NCBI GenBank assembly: GCA_045533115.1
Contig: JAZSHF010000059.1
Location: forward strand, 1-50,508
DNA length: 50,508 bases
Direction: 5' to 3'
From: Colimorpha_A sp045533115
Lineage (GTDB): Bacteria; Bacillota; Clostridia; Oscillospirales; CAG-272
Part shown: positions 15,612 to 24,764 of the stretch, piece by piece
Layout of the letters: each line of letters opens with the position of its first letter
Position numbering within the stretch: the stretch's first letter is position 1
Made by a program: the position numbers and the translations under genes
The notes under the pieces: generated by a model
Databases searched by the model: none
What the model was told of the DNA's origin: nothing
What the model saw: the letters and a program-made list of their open reading frames with translations, nothing else

Positions 15612-16801
15612 AAAAGGTACTTATTCTTTCACACGCGATGTATATAGGCGGCGTCGAAAGGGCGCTTATCGGGCTTCTTTCGGCGTTTGATAAAAGTGAA
15701 TACCAGGTTGATCTCTTCTTGATGAAGCACGACGGAGAGCTTTTTGATCTGATACCGGAGGGTGTGAATCTTCTGCCCGAGATAAAGGAATACACCTGCC
15801 TCGGTGTTCCGATCGGAGAGGTTATCAAAAAGGGCTGTGTCGGTGTCGCTTTCGGGCGTTTTGTGGGCAAAATGCGCGCAAGATCGTACACTAAAAAGCA
15901 CAACTTAATTAACCCTGTCGGCGTCGAGGTCGAATACAGTCATAAGTTCACCAAGAAATTTATGCCGATGATTTCCGATACCGAATACGACCTCGTCATC
16001 AGCTTTCTGACCCCGCACTATTTCGGTATTGAAAAGTGCACAGGTAAAAAGAAGCTTGCTTGGATACACACGGATTATTCCTTCCTCGATTTTGACACCG
16101 AGTCGGAAACGAAGATGTGGGACAAATACGACGGTATCGCTTCGATATCAGATTCGGTAAGCAAAGCGTTTCTTACAAAGTTTCCGACGCTTGAAAAAAA
16201 GCTTATAAGAATCGACAATATATATTCCCCCGACGCGATCCGAAAGTCGGCTCTTGAAAAGCAGGACGAGATAAAGACGGACAAGCCGGTCATCGTCTCC
16301 TGCGGACGGCTTCACGAGCAGAAGAATTTCGTTTCGGTTCCGATAATCGCATCAGAGATGAAGAAGCTCGGCGCGGATTTTCGCTGGTACATACTTGGCG
16401 GTGGAACGGAAGAAGAAAAGATAAGAGAAAATATTGCAAAGTACGGTATGGAGGAAACGGTCATCCTGCTTGGCCCGAAGGCAAATCCGTACCCGTATAT
16501 AAACGCCTGCGACATTTACGCTCAGCCGAGCTTATACGAGGGCAAGGCGGTAGCAGTGCTTGAAGCGCAGATACTCGGCAAGCCCGTTGTGATAACCGAT
16601 TTTGCGACGGCAAAGAGTCAGCTTCGCGACGGCTTTGACGGAATTATCGTTCCGCTTGAAAACCGTGCCTGTGCCGAGGGAATGGCAGCACTTCTTTTCG
16701 ACGGCGAGCTTATGCTTGTCCTGTCGGAAAACTGCAACGCGACCGATTACGGAAACTGCTCCGAGGTCGAAAAGATATATTCCTTTATTGAGGGTAATTA
16801 A
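15608..16801 (+). CDS. Glycosyltransferase family 4
   Basis: The 397-residue product begins MKKVLILSHAMYIGGVERAL, the glycine-rich start of GT4 enzymes. It has IVSCGRLHEQKNFVSVP for the second Rossmann half and YAQPSLYEGKAVAVLEAQIL, with the E-x7-E motif near residue 320. It probably adds a sugar to a lipid-linked chain; donor and acceptor are unknown. The segment LAWIHTDYSFLDFDTESE in the middle is typical of capsule/teichoic GT4 members. Its ATG overlaps the previous stop and its own stop is one base before the next ATG. Confidence 0.85.
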   Translation: MKKVLILSHAMYIGGVERALIGLLSAFDKSEYQVDLFLMKHDGELFDLIPEGVNLLPEIKEYTCLGVPIGEVIKKGCVGVAFGRFVGKMRARSYTKKHNLINPVGVEVEYSHKFTKKFMPMISDTEYDLVISFLTPHYFGIEKCTGKKKLAWIHTDYSFLDFDTESETKMWDKYDGIASISDSVSKAFLTKFPTLEKKLIRIDNIYSPDAIRKSALEKQDEIKTDKPVIVSCGRLHEQKNFVSVPIIASEMKKLGADFRWYILGGGTEEEKIRENIAKYGMEETVILLGPKANPYPYINACDIYAQPSLYEGKAVAVLEAQILGKPVVITDFATAKSQLRDGFDGIIVPLENRACAEGMAALLFDGELMLVLSENCNATDYGNCSEVEKIYSFIEGN

Positions 16802-16802
16802 C

Positions 16803-17759
16803 ATGGAAAAGGTATCGGTCATTGTTCCTGCCTATAACGTAAAGAAATTTATAGGTGAATGCGTAAAAAGCATAACGGCTCAGACCTATAAGAATATAGA
16901 GGTCGTTATCGTTGACGACGGAAGCTCTGACGGTACTTTTGAAATGTGTCAAAGGCTTGCGGACGAGGACAGCAGAATTAAGCTTATTCGGAATGATCAC
17001 TGCGGTGTCAGCCGTGCGCGGAACGCCGGACTTGACAACTCGGCGGGCGACTATATAATGTCCGTCGACAGTGACGATATTATAGCGCCCGATATGATTG
17101 AAACGCTGTATAATAAGCTTAAGGAAACGGGTGCCGACGTCGTTGCCTGCGGCTGCTCGTATATCAGCGAGCAGGGAGAGCATCTGAACGATTTTCCTCC
17201 TCCGCGTGAGCGCGTATTAAGCGGGCGCGACGCGCTTGAAGCCCGAGATAACGGCGTCGGTGCGAATGCGATGATTGCATCTCCCTGCGCGAAGCTGACG
17301 AAGCGTGAGGTATACGCGGGGAAAAGGTATAAGGAAGGCATTGTTTACGAGGATATGCACCTTATGCCGTACCTGTATTTTGACGTTCAGAGATTCGTTA
17401 TAATCCCTTATTGCGGCTACAAGTACCGCCAGAGAGAGGGTAGCATAATGCACCGCAAGGAGAGCGAAAGGGAGTACAGGTTCTATTTCGATATCTGGAG
17501 CGATCATGCGGAGTTTTACCGCCAAAAGGGCGATATAGGTCTTGAATATTACGTACATAAAAACGCCGCAGACAAGATACTTATGGCGTGCCGGAAGAGG
17601 GAGATCCCCGACGGGCTTGATAAATATTCGGTCAATGAATTCAAAAAGCATTATAAATTCTTGAAAAAGCACGCGCCGAGCGCAAAAGAAAAGCTGAAAT
17701 ACCTGCTTTTTCTTTTGCTTGGTATTAAGGGCTACCGTGCGGTAAGAAAAAAGGTGTAA
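16803..17759 (+). CDS. Glycosyltransferase family 2 (tandem copy 1)
   Basis: The 318-residue protein has the GT-A fold: VSVIVPAYNVKKFIGECVKS, then VVIVDDGSSDGT, then the metal-binding DXD-like VDSDDI. A C-terminal part follows, containing KREVYAGKRYKEGIVYEDMH and ending in a basic hydrophobic tail. The start at 16803 directly follows the previous stop. The next gene is a clear duplicate: they share the N-terminal core, ISGRDAL-like and KLTKREVY/KLSKREVY segments, and the tails LLGIKGYRAV and ALGVKGYRAL. Two similar enzymes in tandem could add successive related sugars. Confidence 0.87.
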   Translation: MEKVSVIVPAYNVKKFIGECVKSITAQTYKNIEVVIVDDGSSDGTFEMCQRLADEDSRIKLIRNDHCGVSRARNAGLDNSAGDYIMSVDSDDIIAPDMIETLYNKLKETGADVVACGCSYISEQGEHLNDFPPPRERVLSGRDALEARDNGVGANAMIASPCAKLTKREVYAGKRYKEGIVYEDMHLMPYLYFDVQRFVIIPYCGYKYRQREGSIMHRKESEREYRFYFDIWSDHAEFYRQKGDIGLEYYVHKNAADKILMACRKREIPDGLDKYSVNEFKKHYKFLKKHAPSAKEKLKYLLFLLLGIKGYRAVRKKV

Positions 17760-17765
17760 GACGAT

Positions 17766-18719
17766 ATGGAAAAAGTGTCGGTCATAATTCCCGCTTATAA
17801 CGTAGAACGGTTTATTGCCGAGTGCGTGAACAGCGTGAGAAGTCAGACCTATAAAGACCTTGAAATAATAATAATTGACGACGGAAGCACCGATTCGACC
17901 TTTGATATCTGTCAAAAGCTCGCAGACGAGGACGAAAGAATAAAGCTTATTCAGAATAATCACGGCGGTGTCAGCCGTGCGCGAAACTCGGGGCTTGATA
18001 ACGCAACGGGAGATTATATCGTGTCTGTCGACAGTGACGATATTATTCTTCCCGATATGATCGAAACGCTTTATAATAAGATGGTTGAGGCGGATGCCGA
18101 CATCGTCGTTTGCGGTTGCCGCTTTATTACCGAGGAGGGCGAGCCGCTTTACGATAAATGTCCGGTACGGGAATGGGTCATCAGCGGACGCGATGCGCTC
18201 CTTTCACAGCACGGTGAAATGGGCGCTGACGCTATGCTTGCCGCACCGTGGGGAAAGCTCTCTAAAAGGGAAGTGTACGAGGGTAAGAGATACCGCGAGG
18301 GTATCGTTTACGAGGACAGACATCTTATGCCGTACCTTTATTACGGCGTTGAGAGAATGGCGATAATTCCTTTTTGCGGCTGCCTTTACCGTCAGAGAGG
18401 CGGAAGCATAATGCACACGACTCCGAGCCCTGAGCGCTATAAGCTCCTTTTTGAGGTGCTTAACGATCACGTTGAGTACTATGAAAAAATGGGTGACGCT
18501 GAGCTCGAATATGCGACTCGTAAGCATATTGCCGATCTTATTCTTGCGTCGGCAAGAACGGGAGTCCCGAAGGGGCTTGAAAAGTATACCGAAAATGAGT
18601 TCCGCAAGCACAAAAAGCTGCTGTTCAAAAACGGTGTAACAAAAAAAGACAAAATAAAGTATACGTTATTTACCGCGCTCGGTGTAAAGGGATATAGGGC
18701 ATTGGCGGGGAAAAAATAA
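17766..18719 (+). CDS. Glycosyltransferase family 2 (tandem copy 2)
   Basis: The 317-residue product has VSVIIPAYNVERFIAECVNS, IIIDDGSTDST, VSVDSDDIILPDMIETLYNK and KLSKREVYEGKRYREGIVYE, mirroring the gene six bases upstream almost block for block. It is an inverting GT2 enzyme of the surface-polymer operon; donor is unknown. Divergence is concentrated after residue 200, in the acceptor-side half, which suggests different acceptors after duplication. An AGACGATATGG context gives a weak ribosome site. Confidence 0.87.
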   Translation: MEKVSVIIPAYNVERFIAECVNSVRSQTYKDLEIIIIDDGSTDSTFDICQKLADEDERIKLIQNNHGGVSRARNSGLDNATGDYIVSVDSDDIILPDMIETLYNKMVEADADIVVCGCRFITEEGEPLYDKCPVREWVISGRDALLSQHGEMGADAMLAAPWGKLSKREVYEGKRYREGIVYEDRHLMPYLYYGVERMAIIPFCGCLYRQRGGSIMHTTPSPERYKLLFEVLNDHVEYYEKMGDAELEYATRKHIADLILASARTGVPKGLEKYTENEFRKHKKLLFKNGVTKKDKIKYTLFTALGVKGYRALAGKK

Positions 18720-18744
18720 CGATTCCGAAAGAGGGATACATAAA

Positions 18745-19626
18745 ATGGAAGAACACAATAGCGATAACATCGTATTCAAGACGGTCGTTTCGGCGGACAA
18801 AAAGACGTTTGATCTTAAGCTGAAGGAAGCGTTCAAGTACCGCGATATGATACTTCTCTTCGTCAAGAGAGAGTTCGTATCAAAATACAAGCAGACGATC
18901 CTCGGTCCGCTTTGGGCGATAATACAGCCCCTATTTACGACGCTCGTTTATACCGTAATATTCGGCACTCTCGCTCAGCTCTCGACTGCCGATGCAGTGC
19001 CCGCGCCGAACGTACCGTCGTTCCTTTTCTATATGAGCGGTACGATACTTTGGGGATATTTTTCCTCGGTCGCATCGGCGACGAGCCATACCTTCCTTGC
19101 CAACGCGCACATTATGGGTAAGGTCTATTTCCCGCGTATAGCTATGCCGATCGCGACGGCAATATCGCATCTCATATCGTTCGGCATTCAGCTTGCGATG
19201 TTCATCGTGCTGTACGTCGGCTGTATCATAAACGGAAGTGCGGAGTTCGTTTTCTCCTTCCATCTCCTTCTCGTTCCGCTTTCAATAGTACAGCTTATGA
19301 TCCTTTCGACGGGAATCGGAATTATAATTTCGGCACTTACGACCAAATACCGCGACCTTTCGATGCTCGTCGGCTTCGGTCTCAACCTCTGGCAGTACGC
19401 AACTCCCGTTGCATACGGACTTCTGCTTATTCCCGCGAAATACGTAGGACTTTACAACCTGAATCCCGTCACTCCCGCGATTTTGTCCTTCAGATACGGA
19501 GTTTTCGGCAAGGGATACTTCGATCCCGTCTACTATCTTGTCGGCTGGGGCGTTACGCTTGCCGTCGGGCTTTTAGGACTTCTGCTGTTCAACCGCATTG
19601 AAAAGAACTTTGCGGATACCGTTTAA
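18745..19626 (+). CDS. ABC-2 type polysaccharide/teichoic acid export permease
   Basis: The 293-residue membrane protein has a soluble head ending FVKREFVSKYKQTILGPLWA, the amphipathic interface helix typical of TagG/Wzm/RfbA permeases. About six membrane helices follow, with QPLFTTLVYTVIFGTLAQLS at the first. It should form the channel that moves a finished undecaprenyl-linked polymer outward, powered by the ATPase encoded next. Spacing to that gene is 13 bases. The presence of an ABC pair, and absence of Wzx/Wzy, argues for ABC-dependent polymer export. Confidence 0.9.
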   Translation: MEEHNSDNIVFKTVVSADKKTFDLKLKEAFKYRDMILLFVKREFVSKYKQTILGPLWAIIQPLFTTLVYTVIFGTLAQLSTADAVPAPNVPSFLFYMSGTILWGYFSSVASATSHTFLANAHIMGKVYFPRIAMPIATAISHLISFGIQLAMFIVLYVGCIINGSAEFVFSFHLLLVPLSIVQLMILSTGIGIIISALTTKYRDLSMLVGFGLNLWQYATPVAYGLLLIPAKYVGLYNLNPVTPAILSFRYGVFGKGYFDPVYYLVGWGVTLAVGLLGLLLFNRIEKNFADTV

Positions 19627-19639
19627 GGAGGTGTGAATC

Positions 19640-20914
19640 GTGAGTGAAATAATGCTTCGCGTTGAAAACGTCGCAAAGCAGTACCGACTCGGAGCGATCG
19701 GCGGTACTACTCTTAAGGAGGATCTTCAGCGCCTCGGTGCGCGTCTGCGTAAAAAAGAGGATCCGACTGTAAAAATCGGTCAGAAGAGCCGCCCGATCTC
19801 GAATGAAAAGTTTATGGCTCTTGAAGATATCTCCTTTGAGGTCAAAAGGGGCGAGGCCGTCGGTATAATCGGCAAAAACGGCGCGGGCAAGAGTACGCTT
19901 CTCAAGCTTATTACCCGTATTACAGGTCCGACAAAGGGCAAGATATCCCTTAACGGCCGAGTCGCCTCGATGCTCGAGGTCGGAACCGGCTTTCATCCCG
20001 AGCTGACGGGACGCGAGAACATCTATATGAACGGCGCGATCCTCGGAATGACGAAGAAAGAAATCGACGAGAAGATCGAGGAGATCATTGAATTTTCCGA
20101 GGTAAGACAGTTTATAGATACCCCCGTCAAGAGATATTCGTCTGGAATGTACGTTAAGCTCGCCTTTTCCGTTGCGGCACATCTCGATTCCGAGATAGTA
20201 ATTATGGACGAGGTTCTTGCTGTTGGCGACGTTTCCTTCCAAAAAAAGTGTCTTACAAAGATGCGTCAAACCGCAAAGGAAGAGGGAAAGACGGTTCTTT
20301 ACGTTTCTCATAATATGAATACCATTCGCCAGCTTTGCGACAGAGTAATCGTTCTTTCCAAGGGACGTATGATATTTGACGGCGACGTTGACGAAGGTAT
20401 AGCTATCTATATGGGCGGCGACGACGGTATAATTCAGCGTCATAACGACTTCACCGTTCGCGGCGTCGATCCTTGGATAACGGGTAAGATAAAGATGACT
20501 GCGCTTGATACCGAGGCGGAGGGCAATACTATCCGATTCGGAGACCATTTCAGATTTTCTCTGACGTACGAGTGCAGTGATTATATTGAAAATCTCGCCT
20601 TCAGAACGACGGTCCTGCTTCGTGACAGAACCCCCGTTGCTACTGCGACGACTGCCGAATATGAGACGCATCCCGGCACGGTCACGGTGAAGAATTTTGA
20701 TATAGACACGTCGCGCATAGCTCCGGGTGCATACATTATGCAGATAGTGGCGTTCCAGCCGAACGGAGCGGGCAGTCAGGCAAGACACGATTACGTTCCG
20801 CTTGCCGTTGCATTCAATATTATTGCTGAATCCGAATTCTATAACTTTGAATGGGTAAGACACGCTTGGGGAGATCAGGCGATGCCTCAGGTCACCGAGT
20901 GGGAAGCGGAATAA
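19640..20914 (+). CDS. Polysaccharide ABC transporter ATPase with Wzt-type C-terminal domain
   Basis: This 424-residue protein has Walker A GKNGAGKST (78-86), signature YSSGMYVKLAFSVA, Walker B VIMDEVLAVGD and the switch histidine in YVSHNMNTI. Residues from about 265 on form a beta-rich domain like the C-terminal domain of Wzt, which recognises the non-reducing end of the glycan before export. Translation starts at GTG (19640) after a near-perfect AAGGAGGTG. The stop TAA shares a base with the next ATG. A long C-terminal domain implies that the polymer carries a terminal mark. Confidence 0.9.
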   Translation: MSEIMLRVENVAKQYRLGAIGGTTLKEDLQRLGARLRKKEDPTVKIGQKSRPISNEKFMALEDISFEVKRGEAVGIIGKNGAGKSTLLKLITRITGPTKGKISLNGRVASMLEVGTGFHPELTGRENIYMNGAILGMTKKEIDEKIEEIIEFSEVRQFIDTPVKRYSSGMYVKLAFSVAAHLDSEIVIMDEVLAVGDVSFQKKCLTKMRQTAKEEGKTVLYVSHNMNTIRQLCDRVIVLSKGRMIFDGDVDEGIAIYMGGDDGIIQRHNDFTVRGVDPWITGKIKMTALDTEAEGNTIRFGDHFRFSLTYECSDYIENLAFRTTVLLRDRTPVATATTAEYETHPGTVTVKNFDIDTSRIAPGAYIMQIVAFQPNGAGSQARHDYVPLAVAFNIIAESEFYNFEWVRHAWGDQAMPQVTEWEAE

Positions 20915-22128
20915 TGTTCAAAAAGCTGAAAAAAGCATTTTCGCGTCTTTCGGAATACGGCTTCAAAACGTCATTTGAGATGCTGTGGTACAAGTTGGCG
21001 TTACGCTTGCCGTTAAAGAACGCCGTCGTTCTCGAATGTGAAAGCGATATGGACGACAATCCGCGTGCTTTTTACGAATATCTTATGGAAAATCGGTATA
21101 ACAGAAAATATAAGATTATTTGGATCGTCAAGGACGTTGAGTTTTGCAAGAAAAGGCACAAGAATAAAAACGTCGTCTTCCTGAGCCGAGATGCAGAGCG
21201 GTTGTTTGACAGATTAAGGTTGAAGTATCATCTTGCGACGGCAAAGTGGTTTATCTTTTCTCACCCGTATTGGTTCAGAAAGCGCCGAGAAAAGCAGACC
21301 GTTATCCATATCGGTCACGGAACTCCCATAAAGCAGGCATCGAAGACCTTTGATGCGAGTTGTATTGACCTGCTTGCCGTTCCTTCCAAGGACATTTTGG
21401 GTTGGTATACGCGCTTTTGGAGATGCGAAGAGGAAAAGACGTTTATTTGCGGTCAGCCGCGAAACGATCTCCTTTCAGTCGAAAAGGACAGAAGGTCAGA
21501 TATTCTTTCAAAAGTTATCCCAGAGTACTGTTCCGAAAAAATAATTATGTGTATGCCGACTTACAGGCAGGCGGCAACCTGGACCGACAGCGAGACGGTC
21601 GATCCTTATTCATTGAGTGTTGTAAAGACAGAGGAAGAGCTTGTCAAGCTTGATAAGGCACTTTTTGACGCCAAAACGCATCTTATAGTCAAAATACATC
21701 CGCTTCAGAAGACCGACTCGATGAAAATGCCGCAGTTACGCAATATTCATTACATTCAGAACAAGGATCTTCTTTATAAGGACGTTCTTCTGTATGAATT
21801 TCTCGGTTGCTGTGATGCGCTTGTTACCGATATTTCGTCGGTAGTTTTCGACTTTTTGCTGCTTGATAGACCCGTTGCGTTTTTTATGAACAATTTTGAC
21901 AGTTATTCGCGAGGATATCTTCTTGACGATCCGCTTGAATTTATGCCCGGAACGAAGCTGCATACCCTTGACGATCTTATCTCGTTTATAACGAGGCTTG
22001 ACGGCGACGACGGTTTTTCCGCCGAGCGCGCGTCGGTCTGTGCATACGTAAACGGAGCGGGTGCAAGAGATCGCTGCTTCAGTGAAGACCTTTGTGCCTA
22101 TTTATTTAATACCAAGAGGGGGAAATAA
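20914..22128 (+). CDS. CDP-glycerol:glycerophosphotransferase (TagB/TagF family)
   Basis: The 404-residue product contains the family motifs VIHIGHGTPIKQASKT, FICGQPRNDLL, IIMCMPTYRQ and DALVTDISSVVFDFLLLDRP. TagB/TagF enzymes transfer glycerol-phosphate from CDP-glycerol onto a lipid-linked acceptor, priming or elongating teichoic acid. Relatives in capsule clusters transfer ribitol-phosphate or similar polyol phosphates, so the exact donor is uncertain. The ATG at 20914 overlaps the ATPase stop by one base. No CDP-glycerol synthase (tagD) lies in the window. Confidence 0.88.
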   Translation: MFKKLKKAFSRLSEYGFKTSFEMLWYKLALRLPLKNAVVLECESDMDDNPRAFYEYLMENRYNRKYKIIWIVKDVEFCKKRHKNKNVVFLSRDAERLFDRLRLKYHLATAKWFIFSHPYWFRKRREKQTVIHIGHGTPIKQASKTFDASCIDLLAVPSKDILGWYTRFWRCEEEKTFICGQPRNDLLSVEKDRRSDILSKVIPEYCSEKIIMCMPTYRQAATWTDSETVDPYSLSVVKTEEELVKLDKALFDAKTHLIVKIHPLQKTDSMKMPQLRNIHYIQNKDLLYKDVLLYEFLGCCDALVTDISSVVFDFLLLDRPVAFFMNNFDSYSRGYLLDDPLEFMPGTKLHTLDDLISFITRLDGDDGFSAERASVCAYVNGAGARDRCFSEDLCAYLFNTKRGK

Positions 22129-22131
22129 AAA

Positions 22132-22845
22132 ATGAAAGCACTCATACTTGCCGCAGGCTTTGGCTCAAGACTTGCTCCTATAACGGACGAATGTCCGAAG
22201 GCACTTGTTCCAGTCAACGGAACGCCGATCCTTTTTAAGCAGATAGATAATCTGCTCTCAAACGGAATTACCGATATAACTATCGTGTCGGGCTATAAGG
22301 CGGAGATCCTTGAGAAAAGAGTCAAAGCAAAATATCCCGAGATAAATATTATAAACAGCGTTGATTACGCAACGACGAACAATATGTATTCGGCGTATAT
22401 TGCTAAGGATGTAATTGGCAGAAACGCGTTTTTGATGATGAATGCTGACGTATTTTTCGATTCGTCGGTCATAAAGGCGCTTCTTGAATGTGAGGCGGAG
22501 AACGCGATCGTTACCGATATCGGTTCATATTCCGAGGAGTCGATGAAGGTCATCGAAAAGGACGGGCGCCTGATCGAGATATCAAAGCAAATACCCGCTT
22601 CCGACGCTCTTGGCTGTTCGATTGACGTTTATAAGTTCTCGCTTGACGGCGGGAAGGCGTTTTTTGACCGCTGTACGCAGTATATCAAGGGCGAGAAGAT
22701 TCTGAATAAGTGGAGCGAGGTCGCATTGAACGACGTTTTGAAGACTGTTGAATTCAAAGCGTGCCCGCTCGTCGGAAGATGGTTTGAGATAGATAATTTC
22801 GACGATCTGAAAAGAGCCGAGAGGCTTTTTGGAACGGAAGCTTGA
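22132..22845 (+). CDS. LicC-like nucleotidyltransferase
   Basis: The 237-residue protein has the pyrophosphorylase motif LAAGFGSRLAPITDECPKAL, the MMNADVFFDS acidic metal site near residue 104 and a late W-x-E-I-D-N-like segment RWFEIDNFDDL. These place it in the NTP_transferase family. The middle NNMYSAYIAKDVI resembles LicC, which makes CDP-choline, but sugar-1-phosphate transferases share it. No licA, licB or licD is present in the window, so the product could be an NDP-sugar, CDP-polyol or CDP-choline. It sits three bases after the glycerophosphotransferase and presumably supplies an activated precursor for that step. Confidence 0.78.
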   Translation: MKALILAAGFGSRLAPITDECPKALVPVNGTPILFKQIDNLLSNGITDITIVSGYKAEILEKRVKAKYPEINIINSVDYATTNNMYSAYIAKDVIGRNAFLMMNADVFFDSSVIKALLECEAENAIVTDIGSYSEESMKVIEKDGRLIEISKQIPASDALGCSIDVYKFSLDGGKAFFDRCTQYIKGEKILNKWSEVALNDVLKTVEFKACPLVGRWFEIDNFDDLKRAERLFGTEA

Positions 22846-22846
22846 T

Positions 22847-23626
22847 ATGATACCTAAAAGGATCCACTATATTTGGTTCGGCGGTAACGCCCTTCCCCCG
22901 CTTGCGTTAAAATGTATTAAGAGCTGGGAGAAATACTGCCGCGGCTTCGAGATAATACGGTGGGACGAGAGCAATTTTGACATTTCGACCTGCCCGCGTT
23001 ACGTTATCGAGGCGTATGAGAATAAAAAATGGGCGTTTGTGACCGATTACGTTCGCCTAAAGATAATCTACGAGCAGGGAGGTATCTATTTTGATACCGA
23101 TGTTGAGGTCGTAAAGAAAATAGATAAGCTTCTGACCGACAAGGCTTATTTCGGCTTTGAGGGGATCGGCGGTGCTCTGCGCGTGAATACCGGTCTCGGC
23201 TTCGGCGCCGAAAGGGGCAATGCGCTGATAAAGGCGATGATGGACGATTATGAGAACGCCCGCTTCGTTATGCCTGACGGCTCCTTTGACCTTACGCCCT
23301 GTCCTCAAAGGAATACAGAGGTCTTGATGCTCTACGGTCTATCCTGCGACGGCAAAATGCAAATGCTTGACGGAGCGAGGATATATCCGACCGAGTATTT
23401 CTGCCCAATGGATTTCATTACGGGCAGAATCAAAAAAACGCGTAAAACACATACGATCCACCGCTTCAGCGCATCGTGGCAGAGTGAGGCGGAGAGGGAA
23501 TACCTCGAAGAAAAGAGAAGATATTTAAGACGTGAAAAATATCTGCGTTTTCCGAAGAAGATACTGACGAGGCTTCTCGGCAAAAAACGATTTGATGCCA
23601 TAAAGAATAAGATCAAGAGAGGATAA
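22847..23626 (+). CDS. GT32-type glycosyltransferase, second copy
   Basis: The 259-residue product starts IPKRIHYIWFGGNALPPLAL and has D83-T-D85 in GGIYFDTDVEVVKK, exactly colinear with the GT32 protein at 14883-15611. The shared mid-region FDLTPCP and the late YPTEYFCPM segment confirm paralogy. It carries a longer basic tail (about residues 215-259) that could hold it to the membrane. The start at 22847 follows the previous stop by one base; an in-frame ATG six codons earlier would overlap that gene and has no separate site. Confidence 0.87.
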   Translation: MIPKRIHYIWFGGNALPPLALKCIKSWEKYCRGFEIIRWDESNFDISTCPRYVIEAYENKKWAFVTDYVRLKIIYEQGGIYFDTDVEVVKKIDKLLTDKAYFGFEGIGGALRVNTGLGFGAERGNALIKAMMDDYENARFVMPDGSFDLTPCPQRNTEVLMLYGLSCDGKMQMLDGARIYPTEYFCPMDFITGRIKKTRKTHTIHRFSASWQSEAEREYLEEKRRYLRREKYLRFPKKILTRLLGKKRFDAIKNKIKRG

Positions 23627-23630
23627 GAGA

Positions 23631-24620
23631 ATGCCGCTTGTCAGTGTTATCGTGCCGGTATACAAGGTTGAAAAAACGCTTGATGCCTGTGTCAGCAGCA
23701 TCTTGGCGCAGAGCTATACCGATATTGAGGTGATACTTGTCGACGACGGAAGTCCAGACAGATGCCCTGCGATGTGCGAGGAGCTTGCAAAGGGAGATAG
23801 CCGTATCAAGGTAATTCACCGCGAAAACGGCGGTCTGTCTGCGGCGAGAAATACGGGCATCGAGCACGCATCGGGGGACTATATTACTTTTGTCGACAGC
23901 GATGATATAATAGATTCCGATACCGTTTCGGTGTTGTACGAAACGCTCGTCGGGACGGGTGCCGATATGTCGGTTTGCGGATACAAGTTTTTTGCTGTCG
24001 ACTCCGAGATCGAAAAGGCAAATATTGTGTCGGGAGAAAAAATTGTCGATGCGGGTGAGCTTCTTTTGTCCGAGAGGGTCTACGCGCGAACGGAGGCGTG
24101 GGGCAAGCTGTATAAAAGGGAGATATTCTCCTCTCTGCGCTTCAAGGAGGGAATATATTACGAGGATACGCATATTGCTCCATATATCCTTCAAATCATT
24201 GACAAGGTCGCCTTTAACAGCTCAAAGCTCTGCTTTTACAGAAAAAATCCCGAGCTCGGCACGATAATGAACGCCAAATTCTCGTCAAAAAAGTTATGTA
24301 TTCTCGATATATACAGGGATCATATAAGAGATATCTACAAGCGTCTCGGCCCCTCACCCGCTTACGGCACGGCACTTGAACAGCTGCTTGGATGCATAAC
24401 GAAGATGCGCGTGCTGAAAAAGGAGCTTGGCATAGGCAAAAGCTTCTATAAGCACTATTTCAGGCTTCTTCCCATGATGCTTTTCGCGCCGAAATGCCCA
24501 AAATACGGCGGCAAGCAGAAGCTCGTATATCTGAGTACCGTTTTGCCGTTCGGCGTTCTTAATTCGTATTACCGCAAATACGTTACGGTTAAGCGCTACG
24601 ACGAGCTTAATAATCTCTAA
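23631..24620 (+). CDS. Glycosyltransferase family 2, last gene of the operon
   Basis: The 329-residue product has VSVIVPVYKVEKTLDACVSS, VILVDDGSPDRCP, ENGGLSAARNTGIEHASGDY and the DXD-type FVDSDDI. It belongs to the EpsJ/WaaE-like GT2 group that adds a sugar to an undecaprenyl-linked chain. It is only moderately like the tandem GT2 pair and closer in its first half to the GT2 at 49373. AGAGGATAAGAG provides a ribosome site. A strong terminator follows 0-20 bases after the stop, closing the operon. Confidence 0.87.
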   Translation: MPLVSVIVPVYKVEKTLDACVSSILAQSYTDIEVILVDDGSPDRCPAMCEELAKGDSRIKVIHRENGGLSAARNTGIEHASGDYITFVDSDDIIDSDTVSVLYETLVGTGADMSVCGYKFFAVDSEIEKANIVSGEKIVDAGELLLSERVYARTEAWGKLYKREIFSSLRFKEGIYYEDTHIAPYILQIIDKVAFNSSKLCFYRKNPELGTIMNAKFSSKKLCILDIYRDHIRDIYKRLGPSPAYGTALEQLLGCITKMRVLKKELGIGKSFYKHYFRLLPMMLFAPKCPKYGGKQKLVYLSTVLPFGVLNSYYRKYVTVKRYDELNNL

Positions 24621-24642
24621 AAAACGCCTTCGGGCGTTTTTT
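24619..24642 (+). terminator. Terminator of the surface-polymer operon
   Basis: AAAAAACGCC-TTCG-GGCGTTTTTT, a perfect tetraloop hairpin with a T-run. Confidence 0.92.
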
Positions 24643-24704
24643 CATATATGGGTAATATTCGTAATATATTTACATAAAAGAAAAAATTAGAGGTGCCGCG
24701 CTTA

Positions 24705-24734
24705 TTGACAAAGTACGACACAAAATGTTATAAT
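24705..24734 (+). promoter_or_regulatory. Promoter of the dockerin protein gene
   Basis: TTGACA (24705-24710) and TATAAT (24729-24734), both exact, with an 18-base spacer. Confidence 0.82.
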
Positions 24735-24764
24735 TATCGTACAGTAAGAAGAGGAGGATATTAT

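Noticed and set aside
19589..20863. 424-codon minus-strand frame opposite the ABC ATPase gene
   Set aside because: The opposite strand has all ABC motifs; this frame has none and lacks a ribosome site.
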